Shown piece after piece: positions 26,153 through 34,164 of a DNA stretch of 64,000 nt. Origin of the DNA: Janthinobacterium lividum (GTDB taxonomy: Bacteria > Pseudomonadota > Gammaproteobacteria > Burkholderiales > Burkholderiaceae_D); the NCBI RefSeq assembly GCF_023509035.1, contig NZ_CP075583.1, positions 4,774,001-4,838,000 on the forward strand, given 5' to 3'. The notes under the pieces were generated by a model. It worked only from the letters and a program-made list of their open reading frames with translations. It ran no database searches and was not told the origin of the DNA. A program made the translations under genes and the position numbers. The first letter of the stretch is position 1. Each line of letters begins with the position of its first letter.

Positions 26153-26414
26153 GGTATATCTCCTGTTGAGTTTAAAGTGACAGTGCCATGATCAACAAAA
26201 ATCACGGAACCGAGACTCAAATGTTAGGCTAGACAAAAGAACATGCATGTAGGACATTCGCCCCTTGAAGGGTAGGAAAGTAGAAGGGAATTTTATCGAT
26301 TGCCACGGAAAATAGTCTCGCCAAGAATGCTCTCTTGCAGCGAGACATAAAAGCTTGAATAAACAGCTTCCACCCCACCACCCTTTCACCGGCGGCGGGG
26401 GGCAAAGGCCTGGA

Positions 26415-27347
26415 TCAGGCCAGTTCGGTGCGCGCCATCAGCGACTCCACCAGTTCCACCGACGGCGGTGCGCCGCCGGCGGCCAGGCAGGCGCCCGCGC
26501 CCGCCGCGACGGCAAAGCGCAAATGCTGGCCGCCGTCGGCATCGGGCCGGTACATCAGGCTGTACAGCAAGCCGCCGATACTGGCGTCGCCCGCCCCCAC
26601 CGAGTCGACCACCTCGATGACGGGTGGCGCCGCCTGCCATGTTTGCTCGCCCCGGTACAGCGCCGCGCCCTGCGCGCCACGTGTATACAAATACGTGGCT
26701 TGCGGATTCCAGCTGCGCAGGATGGCAAACGCGCCATCGATGTCGTCTTGGCGGAACAGGCCCGCCAGGTCTTCATCCGACACTTTGATCACGTCAGCCA
26801 GCTGCGTCATGCGGCGCAGGGTGGCGTCGTAACGTTCATCCATCATGATGCGGAAGTTGGGGTCGTAGCTGATTTTCACGCCAGCCGCCTTGAGTTCCTG
26901 CGCCAGCGCCACCAGTTTGCCCGCCAGCGGTTCGCGCGCCAGGCTGATGCCGCCGAAATGCACCCATTGCGCCCCCTGCATCCAGCCAGCCGGCAAGAGC
27001 GACGCGTCGAAATGCAGGTCGGCGCTGTCGTCGCCGATGAAGTAATAGGTGGGCGGATGCAGTTCGTGCACGATGGCCAGCAGCGGCGATTTCGCATGGC
27101 GCTGCAAGAAACGCATGTCCAGGCCCGCCACGTCGGTCGCTTGCGCGAGAGCGTCGCCGAAGACGTCGAGGCTGACGCCGCCCGCAAAGGCGCTGGGTAC
27201 GCCCAGGCGCGCCATCACGCGCGCCACGTTCCAGGTCGAGCCGCCCACCTGGCTGCTCCAGGAGTCCGCGCCCGTGCGCAGCATGTCCGTCAGCGCTTCA
27301 CCGGCCGACACAAAAGCAGGGAAAGAGGGAAAAGCGGTGGCGCTCAT
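26415..27347 (-). CDS. PfkB-family sugar kinase, probable fructokinase
   Basis: A 310-aa ribokinase-superfamily kinase. The N-terminal GGSTWNVARVMARLG region binds substrate, and the catalytic/anion-hole motif is GAGDAS near residue 255, where Phe is the more usual last residue. ISYDPNFRIMM and VKVSDEDLAGLF-like segments (here VIKVSDEDLAG) fit fructokinases. The start overlaps the stop of the mannose-isomerase gene (ATGA), so the two are translationally coupled. It should phosphorylate the fructose produced by that isomerase to fructose-6-phosphate. Substrate is inferred from this coupling. Confidence 0.85.
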   Translation of the reverse strand: MSATAFPSFPAFVSAGEALTDMLRTGADSWSSQVGGSTWNVARVMARLGVPSAFAGGVSLDVFGDALAQATDVAGLDMRFLQRHAKSPLLAIVHELHPPTYYFIGDDSADLHFDASLLPAGWMQGAQWVHFGGISLAREPLAGKLVALAQELKAAGVKISYDPNFRIMMDERYDATLRRMTQLADVIKVSDEDLAGLFRQDDIDGAFAILRSWNPQATYLYTRGAQGAALYRGEQTWQAAPPVIEVVDSVGAGDASIGGLLYSLMYRPDADGGQHLRFAVAAGAGACLAAGGAPPSVELVESLMARTELA

Positions 27348-28558
27348 GCTGCACCGCCCATCACGTTCAGCACTTCATAGCAGGCGCCCATGGTGTGGTA
27401 ATCGACCTTGCCGGCCGGGCTTTTCTCGTTGCTGATCTTGGCGTTCTCCGGCGTCAAAATGCGGTACCAGGCGCCGTGTTCATGGTCGACAAAGTGCGTC
27501 CAGCTGTAATCCCATATCTTGTCGTAGCTTTGCCAGTAGGCTTCGTCGCCCGTGCGCGCGGCCAGCACGGCGGCGGCGGCGAAGCTTTCCGCCTGCACCC
27601 AGAAGTATTTGTCGCCGTCGCAGATCTCGTCCTGCGGGCCGAAGCCGTAGTGGATGCCGCCATGCGCGCCATCCCAGGCCTTGGCCAGCGCCGTGTCGTA
27701 CAGGGCGCGCGCGCGTGGCAGCAGCCAGTCGGACGGACCGGCCATGAACCGGCTGTGGCGCTCCATGATCAGCAGCAGCTTGGCCCACTCCGTGAAGTGG
27801 CCAGGCTGGTAGCCCCACGGACGGAAGATATTGCTCTTGTCGTGCAGGTTGTAGTCCCAGTCGATCGACCAGTCGGGCCTGTAGTGTTCCCAGATCATGC
27901 CGTTCGCCAGGCCCGCCTGGCGCACGGTGATGTTGTGCGCCAGGGTTTCGGCACGGTGCAGGTAGCGTGCCTCGCCCGTCGCTTCAAAAGCGGCGAGCAT
28001 GGCTTCGCAGGCATGCATGTTGGCGTTCTGGCCCCGGTAGCCATCCAGGGTAGCCCAGTCGGCGCTGGCCACGTCCGCATACAGGCCGTGTTCGGGCAGC
28101 CAGAAACGCTGCTCCATCAATTCGAAAGTCTCGTCCAGATACGCGCGCGCTTCCGTCATGCCGGCGTGCAGCGCGTGGGCATAGGCCAGCAGCACGAAGG
28201 CCAGGCCGTAGCAGTGGTTGGCGCCGTCTTCCACCGTCTTGACGCCATCCTTCCACGACAGTTGCCAGGCGTAGCCGCCCGTGGCCGGGTCACGGTGCAC
28301 GTCGCGCAAGAAGGCCACGCCGTGGCGCAGGGCCGCCTGGTAATCGTCATCGCCAAAATGGCGGTAAGCCATGGCGTAATTGAAGATGAAGCGCGTGCTG
28401 CTGACCAGATGGCGCGTGCTGGCGTCGTACACCGTGCCGTCATCGAGGAAGAAGTGATAAAAGCCGCCGCTCGCATCGATGGCGCGCGGGTGATAAAAGT
28501 TCATCGTGTGCAGGATATGCTTTTCGAGCATTTCCCTGGAGCGGAAATCGGGATTCAT
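27344..28558 (-). CDS. AGE-family epimerase/isomerase, probable D-mannose isomerase
   Basis: A 404-aa protein of the N-acylglucosamine-2-epimerase/mannose-isomerase family, an (alpha/alpha)6 barrel. Typical motifs are GGFYHFFLDDG near the N-terminus, HLVSSTRFIFNYAMAY, NANMHACEAMLAAF, PWGYQPGHFTEWAKLLL with a candidate catalytic His, and KYFWVQAESFAAAAVL. It should interconvert mannose and fructose in the cytoplasm. Coupling to the fructokinase gene gives the short route mannose to fructose to fructose-6-phosphate. Its promoter region contains a perfect 18-bp palindrome. An epimerase acting on N-acylglucosamine or cellobiose is possible but less likely here. Confidence 0.85.
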   Translation of the reverse strand: MNPDFRSREMLEKHILHTMNFYHPRAIDASGGFYHFFLDDGTVYDASTRHLVSSTRFIFNYAMAYRHFGDDDYQAALRHGVAFLRDVHRDPATGGYAWQLSWKDGVKTVEDGANHCYGLAFVLLAYAHALHAGMTEARAYLDETFELMEQRFWLPEHGLYADVASADWATLDGYRGQNANMHACEAMLAAFEATGEARYLHRAETLAHNITVRQAGLANGMIWEHYRPDWSIDWDYNLHDKSNIFRPWGYQPGHFTEWAKLLLIMERHSRFMAGPSDWLLPRARALYDTALAKAWDGAHGGIHYGFGPQDEICDGDKYFWVQAESFAAAAVLAARTGDEAYWQSYDKIWDYSWTHFVDHEHGAWYRILTPENAKISNEKSPAGKVDYHTMGACYEVLNVMGGAA

Positions 28559-28572
28559 CGGTCTCTCATGAT

Positions 28573-28590
28573 ATTGTTATCGATAACAAT
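28573..28590. promoter_or_regulatory. Perfect 18-bp palindromic operator, LacI-family type
   Basis: ATTGTTATCGATAACAAT is its own reverse complement with a central CG step, the hallmark of LacI/GalR-family operators. It lies 15 bp upstream of the mannose-isomerase start, where a bound repressor would block transcription. The LacI protein at 23970-25028 is the only family member in the window. Confidence 0.75.
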
Positions 28591-28626
28591 GATGATAGCA
28601 TGCCGTCTCCACTCCGTCATGCCCAG

Positions 28627-29628
28627 TCAGGGGGTCTTGGCCAGCCTGAGCTTTTCGCGCCACAGTGCGGCTTGCGCCGGGTCAGCTGCCTGTTCCAGCT
28701 CGCCCTCATCGTACACCTTGACCAACCGTTCCATGGCTTGCGCGTCGCCCTGCTTCGCCGCCAGCAGGTACAGCGCGAAGGGCTTGGGCGCCGGTCCTTG
28801 CCGGGTTGGGCCGCCACGCCCCTGCTCCAGCAGCCGCGCGAAACCCGTCTGCCCCGGCGGGCTTTTCGCGATGGCCGCCATTTCATACCAGCCCAGGGCC
28901 GCCTCGTCGCTCTGCGGCACGCCCTGCCCCACTTCATACGAGTACGCGACATTGTTCAAGCCGGGCGGGTCGAGCGCCTTGGCCGCCTGCATGTACCAGG
29001 TGAACGCTTCCTTGCGCTGCGCCTCGTCCTTGGCAGTCATCATCAGGCGGTAGCCGATTTCATTGTAGGCGTAAATAAAGCCGTTTTCGGCATAGTATTT
29101 GAGCCAGTGCAGCGCATGCGCCTGTTCTTCCGGGCTGCTGTGGACATTTTCGAAGTGCATGGCCACCGTGAAGTTGGCCAGTTCCACACCTTGCGCGGCG
29201 CCCTTGCGCGACCAGTATTCGCCCAGCTTGCGGTCGATTGCCATGCCCTGGCCCAGCGTGTAGGCCACGCCCAGGAAAGCCTGCGCCGGGCCATAACCGC
29301 CTTCGGCCGATTTTTTCATCCACGCCAGGCCGGCGTCGACGTCGCGCGGCGTGCCCTCGCCGCCGTGCAGCATCTGCGCCAGGTCCAGCTGGACGACCGT
29401 ATCGCCCCCTTCGGCAGCCAGGCGCGCCTTCTCGAAGGCGGCGACCTTGTCTGGCGACAGATCGGCCGGGCGGTTGATCACGGCCTGCACCCTTGCGCGC
29501 ACGTCGTCGAGGCCGGACATATCGAATTCGACCAGGGCCGGATGCTGGCGCGGCGCAGGCGCGGCGGCTGGCTGGGCCAGCACGGGCTGCGCCAAGGCCA
29601 GGTTCAAGATGAGCAGGATGGTCTTCAT
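28627..29628 (-). CDS. Secreted SEL1/TPR-repeat protein (copy A)
   Basis: A 333-aa protein with an N-terminal signal peptide (TILLILNLALAQPVLAQ). The rest is Sel1-like tetratricopeptide repeats: AGLAWMKKSAEGGYGPAQAFLGVAYTLGQG, GEYWSRKGAAQGVELAN, ALHWLKYYAENGFIYAYNEIGYRL, AFTWYMQAAKALDPPGLNNVAYSYEVGQG and LGWYEMAAIAKSPPGQTGFARLLEQG. Such proteins act as periplasmic adaptors; the partner is unknown. It overlaps the upstream paralogue by 4 bp (ATGA) and is clearly a tandem duplicate of it. Confidence 0.85.
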   Translation of the reverse strand: MKTILLILNLALAQPVLAQPAAAPAPRQHPALVEFDMSGLDDVRARVQAVINRPADLSPDKVAAFEKARLAAEGGDTVVQLDLAQMLHGGEGTPRDVDAGLAWMKKSAEGGYGPAQAFLGVAYTLGQGMAIDRKLGEYWSRKGAAQGVELANFTVAMHFENVHSSPEEQAHALHWLKYYAENGFIYAYNEIGYRLMMTAKDEAQRKEAFTWYMQAAKALDPPGLNNVAYSYEVGQGVPQSDEAALGWYEMAAIAKSPPGQTGFARLLEQGRGGPTRQGPAPKPFALYLLAAKQGDAQAMERLVKVYDEGELEQAADPAQAALWREKLRLAKTP

Positions 29629-30467
29629 TTCTTTTCCTTTTCAGCCAGCTTGCTGCGCCATTCGGCCGCGTCGTCGGCATTCACCCCTTGTCCCAGTTCG
29701 CCTTTGACATACACGTCAAGCATGCGCCGCATGGCGGGCAGGTCGCCGCTCCATCCGGCCCGCTCGTACCAGACCAGGGCCCACTTGTCCGACTGTTTCA
29801 CGCCCAGGCCCAGCTCATAGGCATGGGCGAGGTTGCGCATACCCGCAGGCTCCTTTTCACGCGCCGATCTTTGATACCAGGTGTAGGCCTCGCTGCGCTG
29901 CTCATCGTCCTTGGCGGCCCGCATCAGGTGCTCGCCCAGCGCGTTATAGGCAGGAACAAAGTGCTGTTCCAGTGCCGCCGCCTTCAACCACGTCAAGGCC
30001 AAGGCCTGTTCTTCGGCACTGCTGTCGCCGTTGATGAACTCCAGCGCCAGGATGGTTTGCGCCAGTTCGTCGCCTTGCGCCACGCCCTTGCGCAGCCAGT
30101 ATTCGCCCTGCACGCGGTCGATGGGCACCTTGCCGCCCACGGAATAAGCCAGCCCCAAAGCCGATTGCGCCGGCGCATAGCCGCCTTCGGCCGACTTGCG
30201 TATCCAGGCCATCGACTGCGCCGTGTCTTGCGGCGTGCCGACGCCCAGCTGCAGCATGCGCGCCAGCGCCAGCTGCGCCTCCACATCGCCCGCTTGCGCG
30301 GCACGCTGCGCCTCTGCAAACTCGGCGATACTTTCCGGGCTATGGCTAGCCACATCAGCCCTGGCCTCGATGGCGATCAGCTGCAGATCGAGCAAGGTGG
30401 GCGAGGTCTGCGCCAGGATGGGCAGCGGCAGGAGAAAAGGAATCAGCAAGAGTAATTTCTTGGGCAT
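29625..30467 (-). CDS. Secreted SEL1/TPR-repeat protein (copy B)
   Basis: A 280-aa protein. The start MPKKLLLLIPFLLPLPILAQ at 30467 is chosen because it gives a clean signal peptide; the open frame runs further upstream without one. Sel1 repeats follow: SMAWIRKSAEGGYAPAQSALGLAYSVGG, GEYWLRKGVAQGDELAQ, ALTWLKAAALEQHFVPAYNALGEHLM, AYTWYQRSAREKEPAGMRNLAHAYELGLG. Aligned by eye it parallels copy A repeat for repeat, including the final GELGQGVNADDAAEWRSKLAEK versus GELEQAADPAQAALWREKLRLAK. Role unknown. Confidence 0.84.
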   Translation of the reverse strand: MPKKLLLLIPFLLPLPILAQTSPTLLDLQLIAIEARADVASHSPESIAEFAEAQRAAQAGDVEAQLALARMLQLGVGTPQDTAQSMAWIRKSAEGGYAPAQSALGLAYSVGGKVPIDRVQGEYWLRKGVAQGDELAQTILALEFINGDSSAEEQALALTWLKAAALEQHFVPAYNALGEHLMRAAKDDEQRSEAYTWYQRSAREKEPAGMRNLAHAYELGLGVKQSDKWALVWYERAGWSGDLPAMRRMLDVYVKGELGQGVNADDAAEWRSKLAEKEKK

Positions 30468-30603
30468 GCGACGGTGTCGGGAAGAAGAAAACACGCATGG
30501 TAGCCGATGCCACGCCAGACAGGCGCGCACTGCACGGGAAGTTTGACAGGGCACGCCAGCGGGCTTACATTGCATCAACTAAACTAACCTGTCCAGGAGC
30601 GCC

Positions 30604-31002
30604 ATGAATCACCTATCGAAAACCGCCTTGACCTTGCTCGTCGCCCTCGCCGCCAGCGCCAACACCACTGCCAGCGCCGCCGAGACCCAGCTGGCCGGCT
30701 GCGCCGCCAAACGCGAAAGCATCCGCAGCGAATTGCACCAGGCGCAGGAACAGGGCCTGTCCGACAAGGTCGCGGGCCTCACGCGCGCGCTCGACGAAGT
30801 CAACGCCCACTGCCGCGACAACGTGCTGGTCGAACGCCACAACAAGAGGATCGTTAAGGCGCAAGCCAAGGTGAACCAGACGGAGCGTTCGCTGCGCCTG
30901 GCCCAGGAAGCCAACAAGGAACCGAAGAAGATCGCCAAGCTGGAAGGCAAACTGGAAAAAGCCAAGGCGGAACTAGCCGCCCTGCAGGCGCAGCAGCCCT
31001 GA
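30604..31002 (+). CDS. DUF1090-family periplasmic protein
   Basis: A 132-aa protein with a signal peptide (LTLLVALAASANTTASA) and the DUF1090 (E. coli YqjC-like) layout: GCAAKRESIRSELHQAQEQG, AGLTRALDEVNAHCRDN with two conserved Cys, then a charged, probably coiled-coil helix to the C-terminus (KAQAKVNQTERSLRLAQEANKEPKKIAKLEGKLEKAKAEL). Function unknown in all organisms. TCCAGGAGC precedes the ATG. It is a single gene convergent with the large yeh-like operon. Confidence 0.85.
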   Translation: MNHLSKTALTLLVALAASANTTASAAETQLAGCAAKRESIRSELHQAQEQGLSDKVAGLTRALDEVNAHCRDNVLVERHNKRIVKAQAKVNQTERSLRLAQEANKEPKKIAKLEGKLEKAKAELAALQAQQP

Positions 31003-31015
31003 CGGCAAGCCGCGG

Positions 31016-33034
31016 CTACCCTGCCGCCTCCAGCGCGACGCACGTCGTGCAGACGTACGCCAGGCGCAAGGCTTGCGCCGCGCGCGGCGTGCCGACGTAG
31101 GCCACCAGCAGGCCGGCCGGCAAATCTAGGCCCAACGCGCGCAAGGTGGCGCCGTGCCGCGCCAGTTCGCCGGCCAGCTCGGCTTCCAGCCGTGGCCGGC
31201 CGCTACGCGCCTGCAGTGCGAGAAGGTCGAGCACCTGGGCCAGCACCCGCGATGCCGCCGAGGTTTGGTGCGGCACCGACGACGCCAGGCTAGCGCCCCC
31301 CAGGCTCTTGAAAAAACGCGTCAGCGCCGACGGCAGCTTGCCCGCGTCGACCTCAAAATCGAGCGACACCACGCGCAGCTTGCCATTCTTGGCGATGAGC
31401 AGCGCCACCGGCTGCCAGCCACCTGGCTCGCCACGCGCGCGGCTGGCCAACACGGCCCGGATATCGGCGCCATCCGCCACGGCCGCCTGCAGCCGCGTGA
31501 TACGCGGACGCAGCGCCGGCAGTGCCGGTATCTGCAAGTCCAGGGCGTTGCCACAGGTGTCGAACACTTGCCAATCAAGCCGCTGCCCCACTTCGTCGAG
31601 CTGCGGCCGCGCGACGGCCGCCGGGCGCAGCACCACGCAATCGATGGGCTCCGGCGTCAAGCCGACGTTACTGCTCATGAAGGCGGCCAGCGCCGTCCAG
31701 TCGCTGAAACCCAGACTCTGCCAGCGCGCATCGTCGAGCGCCCACAGCGGCGCCGCACTGGCGCGCACCCGGCTGTCTATGGCAAGGCGCCCATCGTCGG
31801 CCAGGGACGCGCCTGCCAACTGCCAGCTCGCCTCGCACATATGCCGGGCGCTGCCGGCGCCCGCCCACAGGCTGCTCGCAGCCCATGCCGATTCGCGCGT
31901 AAACGAGCGGTCGCTGGCGTCGGGCCGCGCCAACACTGCCTGTACGACCCGCCCCTCGCATCCCTCTGCATGCTGCCAGAACGACAAGGTCAGGCCATGC
32001 GCGCCGCCGCGCGTTTCCCACCAATACGCGCCCAGCGGCAATAGGTCGAGAGGCGCGTCGCCGGCCGCATCAAAGCTGCGCCGCGCCTGTCCGCGCAATC
32101 TCTGCAATAACGGGCCAGGCGCGTGTTCGAGCGCCGCGCACAAGGCGCAGACAGCCGCCATCTCCTCAAATGCCTGGCGCTCGCTGGCGTGGTAATCGCG
32201 CCGCACGAGCAAGTCCAGCGTACCGCCCAGGCCACGCAGCATGGCGGCAAGGCGGGGCAGGTTTTCACTGCGCGCCGACATGGTCAGCGCGCGCAGCTGG
32301 CCGGCGGCAATCGCGCTGGCATGCGACAAGCCATTGTCGTACAGCTCACCGAGCAAGCGCCGCACCTGGGCCAGGAACACCAGCTCGGACGTGCTCATCC
32401 CGGGCGCAGCGGCGGCGGGCGCCGTTGCCAGGCCTGCCGGCCAGGCAAACTCCCGCCCATGCTTGCGCCAGACGCAGGCCAGCGCATACAGGTGCAGCGC
32501 CTTGCGCAGGGCGGCCGGCGTATCGGACACCATGGCGTCCACGCCGGCGCCGCGCAAATAGCTGCAGCCCAGCTTCAACAAGGGCAGCTCGATCTGCAGC
32601 CTGGCGTTGACGATGGTGACGTCCGCCTGGTCGCCTTCCGCCAGCCAGGCCAGCGCCTGGCGCACCGCCGGCTTGCCCGCCTGCTTGCAGACGGCCGCGC
32701 TGTCGAGCGCCAGCACCTCCTCCTGCACGCTGGCCGGCGCCCCCTGCTGCGCACTGTCCTGCTCACTGTTCTGCGGAAGTTCGCGCAGCCACACGGCAGC
32801 GGCCAGAATATGCTTGCACATGCCGGGCGCCGGGCAATCGCAGCGGCCCTTCTGCGGTCCACCCGCATCGAGCGTCACCCGCTGGCCGTCGGCAATCAGG
32901 GGGCCACCCACGTCATCCTGCCAGCCCACCTTGCCCGCCTCGATATCTTTCAGGGCGCGGCGCAGCAGGCCCGCGTTGGCCAGCGTCGCCAGGCTGTCGT
33001 CGTCAAAGCTGCGGTACACGGCGTGCCAGTTCAT
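31016..33034 (-). CDS. SWIM zinc-finger protein (YehQ-like)
   Basis: A 672-aa protein with an N-terminal SWIM zinc finger, CxCx5CxH at residues 65-75 (RCDCPAPGMCKHILAAAVWL), a motif that binds nucleic acid or protein. The rest is a long alpha-helical region without recognised domains. The start at 33034 overlaps the VWA gene stop (ATGA). It is the last gene of the operon encoding, in order, two DUF4132 proteins, a MoxR ATPase, a DUF5682 protein and a VWA protein, the same order I recall for E. coli yehQ at the end of yehL-yehM-yehP. Function unknown. Confidence 0.82.
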   Translation of the reverse strand: MNWHAVYRSFDDDSLATLANAGLLRRALKDIEAGKVGWQDDVGGPLIADGQRVTLDAGGPQKGRCDCPAPGMCKHILAAAVWLRELPQNSEQDSAQQGAPASVQEEVLALDSAAVCKQAGKPAVRQALAWLAEGDQADVTIVNARLQIELPLLKLGCSYLRGAGVDAMVSDTPAALRKALHLYALACVWRKHGREFAWPAGLATAPAAAAPGMSTSELVFLAQVRRLLGELYDNGLSHASAIAAGQLRALTMSARSENLPRLAAMLRGLGGTLDLLVRRDYHASERQAFEEMAAVCALCAALEHAPGPLLQRLRGQARRSFDAAGDAPLDLLPLGAYWWETRGGAHGLTLSFWQHAEGCEGRVVQAVLARPDASDRSFTRESAWAASSLWAGAGSARHMCEASWQLAGASLADDGRLAIDSRVRASAAPLWALDDARWQSLGFSDWTALAAFMSSNVGLTPEPIDCVVLRPAAVARPQLDEVGQRLDWQVFDTCGNALDLQIPALPALRPRITRLQAAVADGADIRAVLASRARGEPGGWQPVALLIAKNGKLRVVSLDFEVDAGKLPSALTRFFKSLGGASLASSVPHQTSAASRVLAQVLDLLALQARSGRPRLEAELAGELARHGATLRALGLDLPAGLLVAYVGTPRAAQALRLAYVCTTCVALEAAG

Positions 33035-34164
33035 CCCATCACCCCGGCCAGCCATTCGGCAAAGTGCTGCGGCGTCAGTGCCGCCACGTGCATGCCCTGA
33101 TCCGCCAGGCGCTGCGCCATGCCGTGGTCATACACAGGCTGTGCGCGCGCGTCGAGCGCGGCCAGGCCCAGCAGGGTGACGCGCGACTCAGCCATGCGCT
33201 TGAGCGCCGCCAGCAGCGGCCCTGGCGGCGCGCCCTCCTCGAAATCGCTGATCAGGGCCAGTACCGTGCGCTGCGGATTGTTCACCAGCTGCTCGCAATA
33301 CTGCACCGCCCGGCCGATATTCGTGCCACCACCCAGCTGCACCGTCAGCAGCACCTCGACCGGGTCTGCGGCCAGGTGCGTCAGGTCCACCACGCTGGTG
33401 TCAAACACCACCAGCCGCACATTCACGGCAGGCAGGCCGGACAGGATGCCGGCCACCACGGCCGCATAGATCACCGAATCCATCATCGAGGCGCTCTGGT
33501 CGACGCACAGGATGACGTCCCACGGCAGACTGCGCTTGACGCGCGCATTGAAGACGGGCCGCGCCATCAGCAGGCGACGGCTGGCCAGATCATAGTGTTT
33601 CAGGTTGGCGGCAATGGTGGCGCGCCAATCGAAGTTCTGCGCGCTCTTCATCTGCGTGCGGCGAAAGCGGTTGCGCCGCCCCACCACCGCGTTGACGAAA
33701 TCCTTGCGCAGGCGCTCGGTGATATCCTCGACCACGTGCCGTATCACGGCGCGCACCGCGTCATGCATGTCCGCGCCGAGCCGCCCACGCATGCCGATCA
33801 GGGCGCGCGCCAGCGCCTGGTTAGGCTCCAGGCTGGCCAGTACGGCCGGGTCGCGCAGCAGGCCGCTCAATTCATAGCGCTCGATCGCATGGCCCTGCAC
33901 GCGCTCGTACACGTCCTGCGGAAACAGCTTGCGCGCCTGCGCCAGCCAGTCGATGGCGCGCAACTGGCTGGGGTCCAGCGAACCACCACCGCCTGCACGC
34001 AGCATGCCCTTGCGTTCATACTCGCGGCCATACAGGTAATCGAGGCTGGCATCGAGCCGGCCATCGTTGGCGGACCAGGCTTCGGTTTGCAGCGGCTGCG
34101 CGTAGCGTCCCAGCATCAGGCGCCAGCGGCGCAGCAATTCCTGATTATGCAGATTCTCAGCCAT
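33031..34164 (-). CDS. VWA-domain protein (YehP-like)
   Basis: A 377-aa protein. Residues 1-210 are charged and helical; residues ~216-370 are a von Willebrand A domain with an intact metal-ion site: D-x-S-x-S at 222-226 (VDQSASM), Thr in GGGTNIG and Asp in ISDFEEG. In well-studied pairs such as RavA-ViaA, NorQ-NorD and BchI-BchD, VWA proteins partner MoxR/AAA+ ATPases in metal insertion or protein remodelling. The start at 34164 follows GGAGAAGCCGC and overlaps the DUF5682 gene by 8 bp. Partnering with the ATPase at 36631-37734 is inferred. Confidence 0.86.
   Translation of the reverse strand: MAENLHNQELLRRWRLMLGRYAQPLQTEAWSANDGRLDASLDYLYGREYERKGMLRAGGGGSLDPSQLRAIDWLAQARKLFPQDVYERVQGHAIERYELSGLLRDPAVLASLEPNQALARALIGMRGRLGADMHDAVRAVIRHVVEDITERLRKDFVNAVVGRRNRFRRTQMKSAQNFDWRATIAANLKHYDLASRRLLMARPVFNARVKRSLPWDVILCVDQSASMMDSVIYAAVVAGILSGLPAVNVRLVVFDTSVVDLTHLAADPVEVLLTVQLGGGTNIGRAVQYCEQLVNNPQRTVLALISDFEEGAPPGPLLAALKRMAESRVTLLGLAALDARAQPVYDHGMAQRLADQGMHVAALTPQHFAEWLAGVMG

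Noticed and set aside
26153..26414. Possible stress-sigma promoter or small gene in the 262-bp gap before the KGG gene
   Set aside because: Only weak hexamers (TTGTTG and TTAAAC) and no ribosome site with a plausible short frame.
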